Virus record (IMG/VR): IMGVR_UViG_3300025648_000112
Span: 1-20,469 of that record
Strand: one strand, 5' to 3'
DNA length: 20,469 nt
Origin: a virus
The translations under genes were made by a program, and so were the position numbers. This document shows, in pieces, positions 1 to 6,855 of the stretch. The notes below the pieces were generated by a model. The model was not told the origin of the DNA, did no database searches, and worked only from the letters and a program-made list of their open reading frames with translations. The stretch's first letter is position 1, and each line of letters starts with the position of its first letter.

Positions 1-1062
1 TGATGAACTATGGTATGTGGCAACCTGTTTGTATGGCATCTGTGATATATCAAACACAGAAAATGCTGAACAGTCTAAGTTTTTACCTTCTGAAACGTCA
101 ACTGTGATAGCATACAGATGGTCTGCCATGTTTTCACCATCATTTTCTTTCACTGGTTGTTGATAAATTCTAACCTTATCGTGTTCAAAAACGGGGTCAT
201 TGTAGACCATTTGTTGTAATTTTTGACCTGAAATCAACGTATTTGTAGAACCTAAGAATTCACATTCAAACTCTTGTCTAAATTGTTCTTCAGATGTATT
301 ACGAATTGTTTCTTCTTTCCATTCTTCATCTCGACCTGGCACCATAGACCAATGAATCTCAAATGGTTTATAACCATTCTTATTACCAATGGCATCCATC
401 CACAATTTGTAGAACATATTCATGCCATTGGGAGTAGAAACAATAATAATCTTTGTAGATTTACCAGATGAGATAACAGGATAAACAGAATTAAAAAACT
501 CCTCGGCAATGTTTGCAGGCACGAACGCAAACTCATCTAAGAAGACACAGTTAAATGATCCTCCACGAACTGCGGATGATGAGGTTGATGCGGCCATAAT
601 CTTAGAACCATTCTCCAGTTCTACATTACCTTTGTTCCAGGTAATGATACCTTGTTGTAACCACATTGGAAGATTCTCATATGCCAGTTGGTATTTGGCC
701 AAAATATCACGTGCAAGCGAACCTTTGTTAGCCAAAACAGCAACGTTCTGTGAGTCTGAGAATAGAGTTAACCAAAGTAAATATGCCACAGATGTGGTAG
801 TTTTACCAACCTGACGTGGACATTTTGTGATGACGAAACGGTTTTGGTGAAATAACCTAATCATTTCTTTTTGAAAATCCCACATTTCAAACGACATCAA
901 ACCACGGTCAACGTTAACAATTTTGATGTAATGTTCTGCAAAGTAAACCGGATCTTTTGCACATTTCAAAAACTCCTCAACTTGTTCCTGTGAATATTTG
1001 ATTTGTACGCCTGCTTTTTTAAGCAGCGGGTTGTCACGGTAACTATCTTTTGAATCTATCAT
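1..1062 (-). CDS. 17: Terminase large subunit gp17, 5' part (runs off the left edge)
   Basis: T4-type DNA-packaging motor: ATPase plus headful nuclease acting at the prohead portal. Only 354 codons are in the window (T4 gp17 is 610 residues). Visible motifs are a Walker A CPRQVGKT at residues 81-88, a Walker B CVFLDEFAF starting near residue 172 with the catalytic Asp-Glu at 176-177, and, near residue 322, VDVSEG, which matches the first catalytic Asp region of the T4 nuclease domain. The N-terminal stretch with DNPLLK, DPVYF and the PRQ-GKTT block is typical of gp17 in T4-like phages. The ATG at 1062 overlaps the TGA of the upstream gene as ATGA, implying translational coupling with gp16. 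The 3' end of the gene lies outside the window. Confidence 0.96.
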   Translation of the reverse strand, partial: MIDSKDSYRDNPLLKKAGVQIKYSQEQVEEFLKCAKDPVYFAEHYIKIVNVDRGLMSFEMWDFQKEMIRLFHQNRFVITKCPRQVGKTTTSVAYLLWLTLFSDSQNVAVLANKGSLARDILAKYQLAYENLPMWLQQGIITWNKGNVELENGSKIMAASTSSSAVRGGSFNCVFLDEFAFVPANIAEEFFNSVYPVISSGKSTKIIIVSTPNGMNMFYKLWMDAIGNKNGYKPFEIHWSMVPGRDEEWKEETIRNTSEEQFRQEFECEFLGSTNTLISGQKLQQMVYNDPVFEHDKVRIYQQPVKENDGENMADHLYAITVDVSEGKNLDCSAFSVFDISQMPYKQVATYHSSS

Positions 1063-1484
1063 TCTTTGTTGTTTTTAATAAACTTACTTAACTCTGAAGT
1101 TGATCCAACAAAAATGGCTTTATCAATATTTGTAGAACCTGATGGTGCAGCCTTTTTATCCATGTCACGCATTTGTTTTTGTACTGCAAGAAGTTCTTTG
1201 TTGGCATCTACCACATTCTTTAGTAGAGTTCCATACACTTCAAATGCACGTGGATGTTGACCTGCTTTTGCAATTTCCAAGATTTCATCCATAGCTGATT
1301 TACCTTGGTCTATTAAGTCTTGTAGATTAGTCTTTGTTTGTTCGTATGCATCAACCAAATCTTCTTCAAGTTCTGTCTCAGTAACTTTTACCGCAGGTAA
1401 AGTTTCTTTCTTAACCACAGGCGGAGTTACCGCCTTTGTGGTTACATCAAAGATTTGTTCCATGTTTTTATCAAAGTTATTCAT
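1059..1484 (-). CDS. 16: Terminase small subunit gp16-like
   Basis: A 141-residue protein that should regulate packaging initiation and stimulate the gp17 ATPase. The core (about residues 43-100) matches T4 gp16 in style: an acidic DAYEQTKTNLQDLI helix, then EILEIAKAGQHPRAFEVYG followed by another amphipathic helix. This is the central coiled-coil oligomerisation region with its conserved HPRAFEV motif. The C-terminus carries IFVGSTSELSKFI, also like T4 gp16. It is slightly shorter than T4 gp16 (164 residues). There is no clear Shine-Dalgarno before ATG 1484. ATG 1463 is an alternative seven codons in, but it has no better site. The gene starts 14 bases after the fibre-like gene and overlaps gp17 by four bases. 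Confidence 0.9.
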   Translation of the reverse strand: MNNFDKNMEQIFDVTTKAVTPPVVKKETLPAVKVTETELEEDLVDAYEQTKTNLQDLIDQGKSAMDEILEIAKAGQHPRAFEVYGTLLKNVVDANKELLAVQKQMRDMDKKAAPSGSTNIDKAIFVGSTSELSKFIKNNKE

Positions 1485-1498
1485 AACAATTTAACATT

Positions 1499-2089
1499 TT
1501 AATTTAGACCAAAACCGTGTACATACCAAGTATTTGCTGCTGCGGCCATCAAAGTAACAACACCATAAGAAGTTACATTATGGCTACCTGATGTAGAGTT
1601 GCCAGCTGCAAACAAAGAGACACCTGTGTTTGGAACAATAGTGATATTACCTGTTGTTGTGTGTGAAACAACTGTAATGATACTACCATTAGAGAATGCT
1701 ACATTAGCTGTAGTAGGAATATACAAACTTACATTTGATGTGTTTGTGTAATAAATGTATTTTCCTGCATCTGAAGTTTGTAAAACATAATTATTACTTT
1801 GAGCATTTTGTGGTTTTATTGCACCAGCACTATTTGCTTGTGAATATGCTGCATTTGCGGTACTTAAAGCTAAAGCAATATTTGCATTTGCAGTTGCATC
1901 AATACCTAAAAGACTTGCAACGTTAGCCGCCAATGATATTGCATTAGCAGCATACCAACCGCCTGCGGTTACTCCATCGTGTACAGTTATTTGATTTAAT
2001 GTGGTATCAACAATCAATTCACCTGCGGCACCAGTAATACTAGCAAGATTGCTTGTTGGATATCTTCTAAATTGTAGCGTCTTTGACAT
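1499..2089 (-). CDS. Small fibre-like virion protein between gp15 and gp16
   Basis: A 196-residue protein with three parts. Residues 1-50 resemble the N-terminal domain of the Bordetella phage major tropism determinant (LQFRR, GELIVDT, VHDGVTAGGW), a virion-attachment fold. Residues 64-90 are Ala-Asn heptads (TANAAYSQAN style) likely to trimerise. Residues 92-196 form a β-rich tip (YVLQTSDAGKYIYY, YIPTTANVAF, ITIVPNTGVSL, then NTWYVHGFGLN at the end), a pattern I know from many phage fibre and head-decoration proteins. An AAAGG site lies about seven bases before the ATG and overlaps the gp15 stop. It is not part of the T4 neck set, so it is an insertion. It could be a head or neck fibre; the exact location on the virion is unknown. 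Confidence 0.85.
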   Translation of the reverse strand: MSKTLQFRRYPTSNLASITGAAGELIVDTTLNQITVHDGVTAGGWYAANAISLAANVASLLGIDATANANIALALSTANAAYSQANSAGAIKPQNAQSNNYVLQTSDAGKYIYYTNTSNVSLYIPTTANVAFSNGSIITVVSHTTTGNITIVPNTGVSLFAAGNSTSGSHNVTSYGVVTLMAAAANTWYVHGFGLN

Positions 2090-2100
2090 TTTTTAACCTT

Positions 2101-3165
2101 TTATGTATTTGGATATTCCGTTATAACAGTATTAATAGTGAATGGTCCAGAGTTGGCCGTTTCTGTTGACATATCTTCTACACCAACATCAGTTCTCAAA
2201 TCATCTGAACCAGTTTCTGATGACAAATCTTCAAACACATCACCATAAACTGGAGAAACAACAATCTTGGCAAGTTCAATTGGTACAACTTTGTAGTTCA
2301 AAAACTTTCTAGTTGCTTCAGAAGTTTGTCCAACAATGTTTTGGTTTGACACAAAATTACCTGTTAAGTTAGTTAAAACTAAATTGTAATTCTGATATGA
2401 AACTACTTGACCGGTTGCAGTTGCAAAAGACGCTGAAGGTCCTTGATATGCAATTTCACCAATTTTGTAACTTCCAGTACCAACTTCAGCCATCTCAAAC
2501 AAAACATTATTTGCTGTTACTTTATTATTGTATATATTTGTAATAGATGTTTCAATTAGTCCAACATTGTCATTGATAGCACCAAAGATGAAACCTTTTA
2601 CAGTAAAGTTTAGAGTCCAGATAACCATTCTAGTATCTGAATCTCTGTCACCTTCATAAGTTACCTCATAACTAGTGTTATTTAAGATAATAGGAACTTC
2701 TTTTACAATACCCATTTCAGGAATCATATTCACTTTGATTGTATAATCTGGTGCAAAATATGGTAAAATGTGCTCTATAATTTGATTACCATCTTCAATG
2801 TTACGCACATAGAGATACAAACTAAAATCAAAGTTATAAGGAACTGGAGTGTATTGGGAAATATACTGAGATCCTGTATATGCAAAATTTTGCATATTTG
2901 TTATTTGCTTACGTGTTGCATCATATGAAATGCCATTCATCTCATAAGACATACGTGGTAATGCCATTTGAATCTTTTTATCAAGATTTGGATCACCTTG
3001 TAGACGCATTACATATAATTCTTTAGTTGCATAATCCAGTGGAACAATAAATCTTTCTTGTTCAGATTCATCTGGATTGTAACGCACCAATGTGATATTA
3101 TCAAACAAATTGCCAAAAGCAACCGTCAACTTACGAATCATTCTATTATAAGTGGTATTAGACAT
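2101..3165 (-). CDS. 15: Tail sheath stabilizer/completion protein gp15-like
   Basis: A 354-residue protein of the T4 gp15 family, which caps the finished tail and joins it to the neck. The N-terminal half (YNRMIRKLTVAFGNLFDNI, then DYATKELYVMRLQGD and MALPRMSYEMNGISYD) is characteristic of the family. It is longer than T4 gp15 (272 residues) because of an added module at about 229-291 (GSYKIGEIAYQG, GQVVSY, LTNLTGNF, IVGQTSEA) that resembles one in the adjacent gp14. An acidic Ser/Thr/Glu-rich tail follows. The start ATG at 3165 overlaps the gp14 stop as TAATG, and an AGGTGG site sits about nine bases upstream inside the gp14 coding end. Role is inferred from family and synteny. Confidence 0.9.
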   Translation of the reverse strand: MSNTTYNRMIRKLTVAFGNLFDNITLVRYNPDESEQERFIVPLDYATKELYVMRLQGDPNLDKKIQMALPRMSYEMNGISYDATRKQITNMQNFAYTGSQYISQYTPVPYNFDFSLYLYVRNIEDGNQIIEHILPYFAPDYTIKVNMIPEMGIVKEVPIILNNTSYEVTYEGDRDSDTRMVIWTLNFTVKGFIFGAINDNVGLIETSITNIYNNKVTANNVLFEMAEVGTGSYKIGEIAYQGPSASFATATGQVVSYQNYNLVLTNLTGNFVSNQNIVGQTSEATRKFLNYKVVPIELAKIVVSPVYGDVFEDLSSETGSDDLRTDVGVEDMSTETANSGPFTINTVITEYPNT

Positions 3166-4046
3166 TATAGACCACCTATAGGATTAGTTTCAGTTGTATC
3201 GATAATAGCAGAAGCGGCCGCAGCAGTTAAACTATTGTCATACGGTTCTTTAATTGCAGGTGTTTCTAGTGGGTCATATGTTGATACAATATAACTTGCA
3301 CCACTTGATTTACCAATAGCCGTACCTCCGTCAGTGAATGTTCCGTATATGTTAGACAATGATAAAGTATTTGTAGATGGAATCCATGATTGCACAGTAC
3401 CATAAGCATACGCATTTGCATATGTATTGTCTGGTGATTCAAATGCAATTTCTTGTATATGATACGTACCTGAACCAGTTCCTGTAGTTAAATGTAATGT
3501 GTAACCAGAATCTGTAACAACAGAATCAATGTCTGAAATACCAGTATTGATAACCTCTTGAGAATACTTGAATTTCTCCAACTCTAACTCATAAAAGTAT
3601 GGCAGTTTTCTACCCAATTGGAAGAAGTCTTTTGTTTGATTTGTGAATTTGATTTCATACAATTCACCAGTTCCATTAAGAATAGGAATATAAATCAAGT
3701 CACCTTCACGTGGTCTTTGGAATGTATTCTGTGGTACTCTTTGGCTAAATGTTCTTTTAGATACAATGACTGAAACTTGGTTGCGAATTTCTAAACCAAA
3801 TTTAGTAAACATTTCTCTATCACCATTGTACTCTGTGGCATTAGAAAGATACATTTCTAGTGGGAACGCTGTCTTAAAAAATTTAACTGGATCTTCACCA
3901 TAAAGAAGGTCACGAGCCGCATCGTTATTATTTGGCAAATAGTAAGCATCAAATCCCATAATCTTTATGGATTCTACAATCAAATCTTCAATGATTTTCT
4001 GGTCTGGTCTAGACCCATAAAGATTAAAATAATTACTGGTTGCCAT
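3165..4046 (-). CDS. 14: Neck protein gp14-like
   Basis: A 293-residue protein of the T4 gp14 family, a head-completion/neck protein that with gp13 forms the collar joining head and tail. The N-terminus (NYFNLYGSRPDQKIIEDLI, then IKIMGFDAYYLP) and the later REGDLIYIP, GELYEIKF and KLPYFYELELEKFKYS blocks are family features. It is longer than T4 gp14 (256 residues) owing to an inserted module at about 188-257 (GTYHIQEIAFESP, YGTVQSW, LSNIYGTF, IGKSSGASY) related to the one in gp15. A low-complexity Ala-rich tail follows. The ATG abuts the gp13 TAA directly (TAAATG), so translation is probably coupled. Confidence 0.92.
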   Translation of the reverse strand: MATSNYFNLYGSRPDQKIIEDLIVESIKIMGFDAYYLPNNNDAARDLLYGEDPVKFFKTAFPLEMYLSNATEYNGDREMFTKFGLEIRNQVSVIVSKRTFSQRVPQNTFQRPREGDLIYIPILNGTGELYEIKFTNQTKDFFQLGRKLPYFYELELEKFKYSQEVINTGISDIDSVVTDSGYTLHLTTGTGSGTYHIQEIAFESPDNTYANAYAYGTVQSWIPSTNTLSLSNIYGTFTDGGTAIGKSSGASYIVSTYDPLETPAIKEPYDNSLTAAAASAIIDTTETNPIGGL

Positions 4047-4829
4047 TTAGTTCAAGAACCATTCTAATGGTCCACCGTAGTTCTCTATCATGTCTCTTTC
4101 TAATCTGGCAATTTCTTCCATAGCCTCATCGTATGTCTCTTTGCCATTCAATGTGACACCACCTGGTAATTGAAGACCACCAAACTTTTTCATGTTTTCT
4201 CCCCAACTCCTCTTGATGAGAGCAGTGGCATATTCTTTTAACCAACGGTCATTCCAAACATTTGGATATGTGTCTGGATCAATTGCACCATAACACTCCG
4301 CAACTACAACTTGGCCGGCACTAATCTCAAATCCATCACCCCAAGCCCAATCAATGTAAAGTCTTTGCATATTACGTACCCAACGAATAGGAACTTCACC
4401 AGTGAACTGGAGTTCCAAAGAACGTAAGTGTTGTTGAGTCAATGTGTAATTGATGTAGGATGCAGATGTGAAGTCATACAACTCATTTAGACGCAATTGG
4501 TATCTTAGGTCAAACATATTGATAGTTGCCTGAGAATCTGTCAATGGAAAAATACGTGTGATACCAAGGATGTTAACGTTGTTGCCATCTTGGTCTGTAG
4601 CTTGTGAAGCATCCAAATACTGATGAGAAATATCAGTTTCTGTAATGTAATGAATCCAATAGAATTTTTGAGCACCATCGAAATGGTAATCTTGCCAGTA
4701 TTGTATTGCATCATCAATACGGTCGGATACTTGGTCTTCATCCACGTTGATGTCAATGACTGGCGCTCCTAACCTACGTAAACAGTAGTTTGTGAAATCT
4801 TGTCTAGTTAAAATGGGTGCTGAGGCCAT
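4047..4829 (-). CDS. 13: Neck protein gp13-like
   Basis: A 260-residue protein of the T4 gp13 family, which closes the DNA-filled head and forms the neck with gp14. Family features are LTRQDFTNYCLRRLGAPVI, then VDEDQVSDRIDDAIQYWQDYHFDG, and the C-terminal half with WAWGDGFEISAGQ, CYGAIDPDTYPNVWNDRWLK and the ALIKRSWGENMKKFGG block. It is somewhat shorter than T4 gp13 (309 residues). The start is well supported: an AGGAGA ribosome site lies eight bases upstream, and an AATAAATA late-promoter-like box lies 22 bases upstream. It is the first gene of the neck/terminase transcription unit. Confidence 0.93.
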   Translation of the reverse strand: MASAPILTRQDFTNYCLRRLGAPVIDINVDEDQVSDRIDDAIQYWQDYHFDGAQKFYWIHYITETDISHQYLDASQATDQDGNNVNILGITRIFPLTDSQATINMFDLRYQLRLNELYDFTSASYINYTLTQQHLRSLELQFTGEVPIRWVRNMQRLYIDWAWGDGFEISAGQVVVAECYGAIDPDTYPNVWNDRWLKEYATALIKRSWGENMKKFGGLQLPGGVTLNGKETYDEAMEEIARLERDMIENYGGPLEWFLN

Positions 4830-4836
4830 GCAAAAA

Positions 4837-4842
4837 TCTCCT
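4837..4842 (-). promoter_or_regulatory. Shine-Dalgarno AGGAGA for gp13
   Basis: Reading the minus strand, AGGAGA is followed seven bases later by the ATG at 4829. It is among the strongest ribosome sites in the window and fixes the gp13 start. It lies just after the putative late promoter, so the leader would be very short. Confidence 0.75.
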
Positions 4843-4851
4843 AATTTGGCC

Positions 4852-4859
4852 TATTTATT
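4852..4859 (-). promoter_or_regulatory. T4-type late promoter box AATAAATA upstream of gp13
   Basis: The minus-strand sequence AATAAATAGGC begins here. T4 late promoters are a single TATAAATA box at -10 with no -35, read by the gp55/gp33/gp45 system, and related phages use NATAAATA. The same 11 bases recur upstream of the fibre gene that starts at 20109. The distance to the ATG (22 nt) leaves a short leader, as is common for T4 late mRNAs. Assignment is by pattern only. Confidence 0.65.
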
Positions 4860-5013
4860 CAACAAAAGATTATAGACTTTCTATATTAAACGTTAGAAAT
4901 TTACGGTAACTTTTGAACCAAACAATACGTTCATACTGATAGTTGGTTTTTAATTGCGGTTTCTAATTTTGATTGTGTTCCATCTGGCATAGTATTTTCT
5001 TTTTATGTTGCAA
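4860..5013. other. Intergenic region between the oxygenase gene and gp13
   Basis: Together with its flanks this is the longest gap in the window (4830-5043, about 214 bases). It is AT-rich and has no credible ORF on either strand. Its right edge carries the hairpin at 5014-5034 and its left edge the late-promoter box at 4852-4859. I see no tRNA-like fold or further conserved motif between them. It looks like the boundary between two late transcription units. Confidence 0.6.
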
Positions 5014-5034
5014 AAAGTTACATTATGCAACTTT
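5014..5034 (-). terminator. Possible rho-independent terminator after the oxygenase gene
   Basis: A 21-base near-palindrome, AAAGTTGCATAATGTAACTTT on the minus strand apart from one G-T wobble, folds with nine Watson-Crick pairs around a tiny loop, so the real loop is probably 3-5 bases. It is followed by two more T residues, making a run of five. It lies ten bases past the stop at 5044. The stem is AT-rich and therefore weak, so this is a candidate only. Confidence 0.4.
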
Positions 5035-5043
5035 AAAATTCAA

Positions 5044-5637
5044 TCAGAGGACGGGTATAAAAGATAAATTAACATCAAAAATACCTTTGTTTTTAGCTTC
5101 ATTTGTATTGATTTCATCTACAACGTCAAAACCCAATGTCAAACGAAAACCATCATAATTTTCATGAATTTTTACTTCATGATGTTTTAAGCTTGGCCCT
5201 ACATAAATATTACCAATTTCATTTTTTATTTCAAAATCATCAAAAACTGTTGAAGTATTTTTGGGATCAATTGAAACATATCCATGAAACCAAGATCCTT
5301 TATGAATGTGTCTTTTTAAAACTTGATGAGGATTATGATAGTTTAACCAACATTTCATCCATAGCGGCCTATCATCATTTGCAATAGTTCTAATTATTTC
5401 ACACAATTGTTTGTAAAGTTGAAAAAATAAATTAGATCCAACAGTCAAAGAAAAAATATTGTAATAAGCATAACTTTTTGTTGAATCAATGTTGTTATAA
5501 CTTACATGAGTATCAAATCTTTTGTGTGCGTCTAAACAATCTAAAATAAAATTTTTTTGATTATTTACAATTAAAGATGAGTTACAAAGAAAATAACCAT
5601 TTTCTTTTATTTGTTTGATTACAACAATGTTTTTCAT
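5044..5637 (-). CDS. 2-oxoglutarate/Fe(II)-dependent oxygenase-like protein
   Basis: A 197-residue protein whose C-terminal half fits the double-stranded β-helix layout of phage 2OG-Fe(II) oxygenases. It shows WLNYHNPHQ (97-105), an HIH metal-binding candidate (110-112), HGYVSID (118-124), a GNIYVGPS strand (142-149), the distal His (HHEV, 152-155) and an Arg in FRLTLGFD (165) placed to bind 2-oxoglutarate. HIH replaces the more usual HxD, as in some phage members. The enzymes hydroxylate proteins, nucleic acids or small molecules; the substrate here is unknown. The ATG overlaps the upstream TGA as ATGA with no clear ribosome site, so translation is probably coupled. As last gene of the adhesin block, it could modify a fibre protein (inference). 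Confidence 0.65.
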   Translation of the reverse strand: MKNIVVIKQIKENGYFLCNSSLIVNNQKNFILDCLDAHKRFDTHVSYNNIDSTKSYAYYNIFSLTVGSNLFFQLYKQLCEIIRTIANDDRPLWMKCWLNYHNPHQVLKRHIHKGSWFHGYVSIDPKNTSTVFDDFEIKNEIGNIYVGPSLKHHEVKIHENYDGFRLTLGFDVVDEINTNEAKNKGIFDVNLSFIPVL

Positions 5638-6335
5638 GATGATTTAAATATTCTTTTTTTCATCAAAGTCATATATCCGTTAGCCATTTTGTACAAAGAT
5701 TTCAAATTCATTTTTGGTGTAGTATGTTTTACATTTAAGCAAGCACGAGTAAGTTGTTCTATGTCTTTTGTTAAAACTCCTTGTTTTAAAATAACCGTAT
5801 CATCGCAATCAAATTTAACCATGAATAATGGTTGACCTCTTTTTAACTTTACAACTGTTTCAGTTAAATAAGTTTCTGTTGTATAAACAATTGGTCTACA
5901 CCATTTTGTAATGTCAAATTGACCTGGAACTAATTTTATGGGGTTTGGATCATCATACAAAGGAATTGGCTGTGTGATTAGTTTTACTGGTTTTTTACTA
6001 TTTGTAATAAACAAATATCTTGGCATCAAATGAAAAAGATGAGACCCATTGGGTTGCATCCTTACTTTAATATTATTGTCGTAAAAAGTTTGACCGAAGT
6101 TATTAATAGTAGAAATATCATTTTTTAAAGTAATTTCAAGATCGTAAGGACTTTTAATGATGTATGAATTTTTCAAATAATCAATAAAAGCAGGACATTT
6201 TAAATATTGTTGACCTTCTTTTGCTTCTAAAAAATATTTAATAGCAGATTGTGGTTCAATATAAACAATGTTTAACTCTGGCATATCGTCAAAGTTAGGT
6301 TTAATTGTAATTGGCATCCATTGTATTTCTATCAT
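5634..6335 (-). CDS. Conserved-looking phage protein of unknown function
   Basis: A 233-residue protein starting at the ATG at 6335, two bases after the upstream stop. A longer reading from TTG 6368 would overlap the upstream gene by 31 bases and has no ribosome site, so I reject it. Visible blocks are NIVYIEPQSAIKYFLEA (22-38), KCPAFIDYLKN (46-56), KSPYDLEI (61-68), PRYLFI (105-110), PGQFDITKWCRP (137-148) and KRGQPLFMVKF (165-175). The CPAF/N/SPYDL/W-RP/KG-PL arrangement is reminiscent of the DUF6065-type unknown proteins. That link is from memory and weak. No signal peptide or membrane segment is seen. Being coupled to the oxygenase gene by an ATGA overlap, it probably works with it. Confidence 0.7.
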   Translation of the reverse strand: MIEIQWMPITIKPNFDDMPELNIVYIEPQSAIKYFLEAKEGQQYLKCPAFIDYLKNSYIIKSPYDLEITLKNDISTINNFGQTFYDNNIKVRMQPNGSHLFHLMPRYLFITNSKKPVKLITQPIPLYDDPNPIKLVPGQFDITKWCRPIVYTTETYLTETVVKLKRGQPLFMVKFDCDDTVILKQGVLTKDIEQLTRACLNVKHTTPKMNLKSLYKMANGYMTLMKKRIFKSS

Positions 6336-6337
6336 TT

Positions 6338-6841
6338 TTAAGGCCAAGGATAAGTTGTTGTTTTCCAAACATTGTTGATATCACGATTTTCAGTGAATAC
6401 ACCATTAACTTTTTTAGGAAGCACGGGCAACAAAACATCTATTGGATCTTCTGTTTTAACAGTTGAATTAACAACTTCTTTGTATGTGTTCCAAACATTA
6501 ATTTGAGATTGATCTGATATTTGTGAAATCATATGATCTGCATTATCAATCAAAATTTTTAATTTCAAATCTAAAATACGATTAATATAATTCATTTCTG
6601 CTGTTTTTTCTTCTTCAGTCATATCAATAGCAGTGAAAATTTCAGTCCATGAAACACCATCAGGTGCTAAACCATATGTTTTTTGCTGTTTTTGATATAT
6701 GCCAAATTCAATATCAGGTTTATCTTTATGAATAAACGGTTGAAAATTGAACGGAATTTGTCCGTGAACATCTAATATGTTTTCTTCAAGATAAGGATGA
6801 CCGATTGGTTGTCCATTTTCAATTTGAATATAAAAAGCCAT
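6338..6841 (-). CDS. Tail-fibre-assembly-like protein
   Basis: A 167-residue protein that begins FYIQIENGQPIGHPYLEENI, a start shared by small phage proteins that sit beside fibre genes. It continues with an aromatic IYQKQQKTYGLAPDGVSWTEIF block and a helical middle (MTEEEKTAEMNYINRIL, then a charged helix), and ends in WKTTTYPWP. The position directly after a glycine-rich adhesin gene mirrors genes for fibre-assembly chaperones (lambda Tfa, T4 gp38 and related). That role is inferred from position and style rather than from a firm motif. An AGGAAA site lies about six bases before the ATG. The stop is two bases from the next gene's ATG. Confidence 0.65.
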   Translation of the reverse strand: MAFYIQIENGQPIGHPYLEENILDVHGQIPFNFQPFIHKDKPDIEFGIYQKQQKTYGLAPDGVSWTEIFTAIDMTEEEKTAEMNYINRILDLKLKILIDNADHMISQISDQSQINVWNTYKEVVNSTVKTEDPIDVLLPVLPKKVNGVFTENRDINNVWKTTTYPWP

Positions 6842-6855
6842 TTTGATTTCCTATA

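Noticed and set aside
5634-6368. Longer reading of the unknown gene from a TTG at 6368
   Set aside because: It overlaps the upstream gene by 31 bases with no ribosome site, whereas the ATG at 6335 lies two bases after the upstream stop, the arrangement typical here.
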